From contig DATKQY010000002.1 in assembly GCA_035532475.1 (NCBI GenBank), positions 1 to 43,178 of the forward strand: 43,178 nucleotides of DNA, given 5' to 3'. Positions 42,297 through 43,178 of the stretch are shown here, piece after piece (position 1 is the first letter of the stretch; each line of letters starts with the position of its first letter). This stretch comes from DATKQY01 sp035532475 (GTDB taxonomy: Bacteria; Actinomycetota; Acidimicrobiia; Acidimicrobiales; Bog-793). The notes beneath the pieces were generated by a model. That model was given only the letters and a program-made list of their open reading frames with translations, made no database searches and was not told the origin of the DNA. Position numbers and translations under genes: made by a program.

Positions 42297-43178
42297 TCAG
42301 CTACCCGTGGCACTCCTAGGCACGAGCGCGATGGCCGCCGCCACGGCGCGCAGGTGGCGGAGGGTCTGGCGGTACGAGCCGACCAGGCTGTCCTCGCAGT
42401 ATCCGAGGTCGCTCTCGATGCAAAATGCCCGGATGAGGCTCTGGGCGCGCGAGAGGTTGGGTCGGGGCATCGTCGGGAAGAGGTGGTGCTCGATCTGGTA
42501 GTTGAGACCGCCGAGCATGAAGTTGATGAACCGGCCGCCGGTGATGTTGCGGGCGGTGATGACCTGACGCCGAGCGAAGCTCATTTCCACATCGGCTTCG
42601 ATGATGGGCATGCCCTTGTGGTTGGGGGCGAAGCTGCAGCCCAGGTACAGCGAGAAGAGCGCCTGCTGGACGGCGACGAAGGCCAACGCCTTCAGCGGGG
42701 AGAGCACCCACAGCACCGCCGTCAGATAGAGCGCGGTGTGCACGGCTATCAACAGGCCTTCCACGGCCGCGGCACGATCTCGTTGCCGGAGCAGCCTTTG
42801 GATACCGGACACATGCAAGCCCGCACTTCGGAGAAGCATGAGGGGGAAGAAAAGCCAGGCCTGCCAGCGCGCCAGGAACCACGTGAGGCTGCGGCGTTCC
42901 CCGGCAAGCCCGTCGGTGGGGGTGACGACCACGAGGCCCTCACCGATATCGGGGTCGCGGTCGACCTGGTTGGGGTGTGCGTGATGGGCGTTGTGCTTCG
43001 GAACCCACCAGCCGAAGCTCAATCCGATCAATGCGTTCCCGACGGCCAGCCCGAGCAGCCAAGTGGCCCGGCGGGACCGAAAGACCTGCTGGTGCCCCGC
43101 GTCATGGCCGACGAAGCCCAGCTGGGTGAACATCACGCCCAGGAATGCTGCGACACCGAGCGTGGCCCACGAGTTGCC
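42297..43178 (-). CDS. Fatty acid desaturase (acyl-CoA desaturase type), 5' end outside window
   Basis: The frame is open to the window edge (it reads GNSWATLGVAAFLGVMFTQL at the border), so 42297-43178 is a partial gene. The three histidine boxes of a membrane di-iron desaturase are present: HDAGH in LGFVGHDAGHQQVF, HNAHH in VPKHNAHHAHPN, and QIEHH in GGLNYQIEHHLFPTMP. Membrane helices lie between boxes 1 and 3 (LLGLAVGNALIGLSFGWWVP; ALYLTAVLWVLSPLKALAFV). This is the delta-6/acyl-lipid (FADS) type; the exact double-bond position cannot be read. Homologues in actinobacteria are often called acyl-CoA desaturase. No partner electron-transfer gene is visible here. Confidence 0.93.
   Translation of the reverse strand, partial: GNSWATLGVAAFLGVMFTQLGFVGHDAGHQQVFRSRRATWLLGLAVGNALIGLSFGWWVPKHNAHHAHPNQVDRDPDIGEGLVVVTPTDGLAGERRSLTWFLARWQAWLFFPLMLLRSAGLHVSGIQRLLRQRDRAAAVEGLLIAVHTALYLTAVLWVLSPLKALAFVAVQQALFSLYLGCSFAPNHKGMPIIEADVEMSFARRQVITARNITGGRFINFMLGGLNYQIEHHLFPTMPRPNLSRAQSLIRAFCIESDLGYCEDSLVGSYRQTLRHLRAVAAAIALVPRSATGS

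Overview
This window is a high-GC chromosome segment from an actinobacterium. It is centred on the replication origin and carries accessory DNA at both ends. The evidence is the gene order: dnaB-rplI-rpsR-ssb-rpsF; PadR-ino1; pcnA; DUF6049-murJ; trxB-trxA-cwlM; parB-parA-rsmG-jag-yidC-yidD-rnpA-rpmH read to the left; and dnaA-dnaN-recF-dciA-gyrB-gyrA read to the right. Small details (no gnd next to recF, a divergent GyrA core, a separate DegV gene) suggest a deep-branching lineage, perhaps Acidimicrobiia, rather than Mycobacteriales. That placement is inference from gene content, not from a phylogeny.

Layout. Positions 1-6.1 kb are accessory: a serine-recombinase tail fused by rearrangement to a broken secreted beta-propeller gene, a 2TM-domain protein, an AHSA1/SRPBCC protein, a large secreted protein with seven RCC1 repeats followed by seven Cys-Trp repeats, and a broken SnoaL-like gene. 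Positions 6.1-9.5 kb hold dnaB and the ribosomal protein/ssb cluster on the minus strand. Positions 9.7-15.6 kb hold panB, a DUF5318 zinc protein, a PadR-ino1 pair, the CCA-adding enzyme/poly(A) polymerase family gene and a histone-deacetylase-like hydrolase. Positions 15.7-23.5 kb form a plus-strand envelope and redox block: DUF6049, MurJ, DegV, a small membrane protein, TrxB, TrxA and a CwlM-like protein. Positions 23.7-29.5 kb hold the minus-strand parB-to-rpmH block with one perfect parS site. Positions 29.7-38.6 kb hold the dnaA-to-gyrA block, with oriC in the dnaA-dnaN gap. From 38.7 kb on there is a tRNA-Ile(GAT), then a small genomic-island-like region (IS481-type transposase with four IS-end-like repeats, AAA_14/DUF4143 ATPase, two integrase remnants), and finally a fatty acid desaturase that runs off the window.

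How it works together. DnaA acts at oriC, the clamp (DnaN), RecF and the DciA-type helicase-loader protein (DUF721) follow, and the DnaB helicase lies 23 kb away. ParA, ParB and parS segregate the origin. Jag, YidC, YidD, RnpA and L34 link membrane insertion, RNA processing and translation. MurJ and CwlM serve peptidoglycan synthesis.

Most notable points: the CwlM homologue appears to have lost every zinc ligand of the amidase fold; recF has no usable ATG/GTG/TTG start and seems to begin at CTG in a CTGA overlap with dnaN; several genes show a TANNNT box 6-7 nt before the start codon, which suggests leaderless transcripts; oriC has a readable DnaA-box plus DnaA-trio unwinding module; and the 795-residue secreted protein looks like two tandem seven-repeat propellers. 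No wholly new defence or metabolic system is evident.
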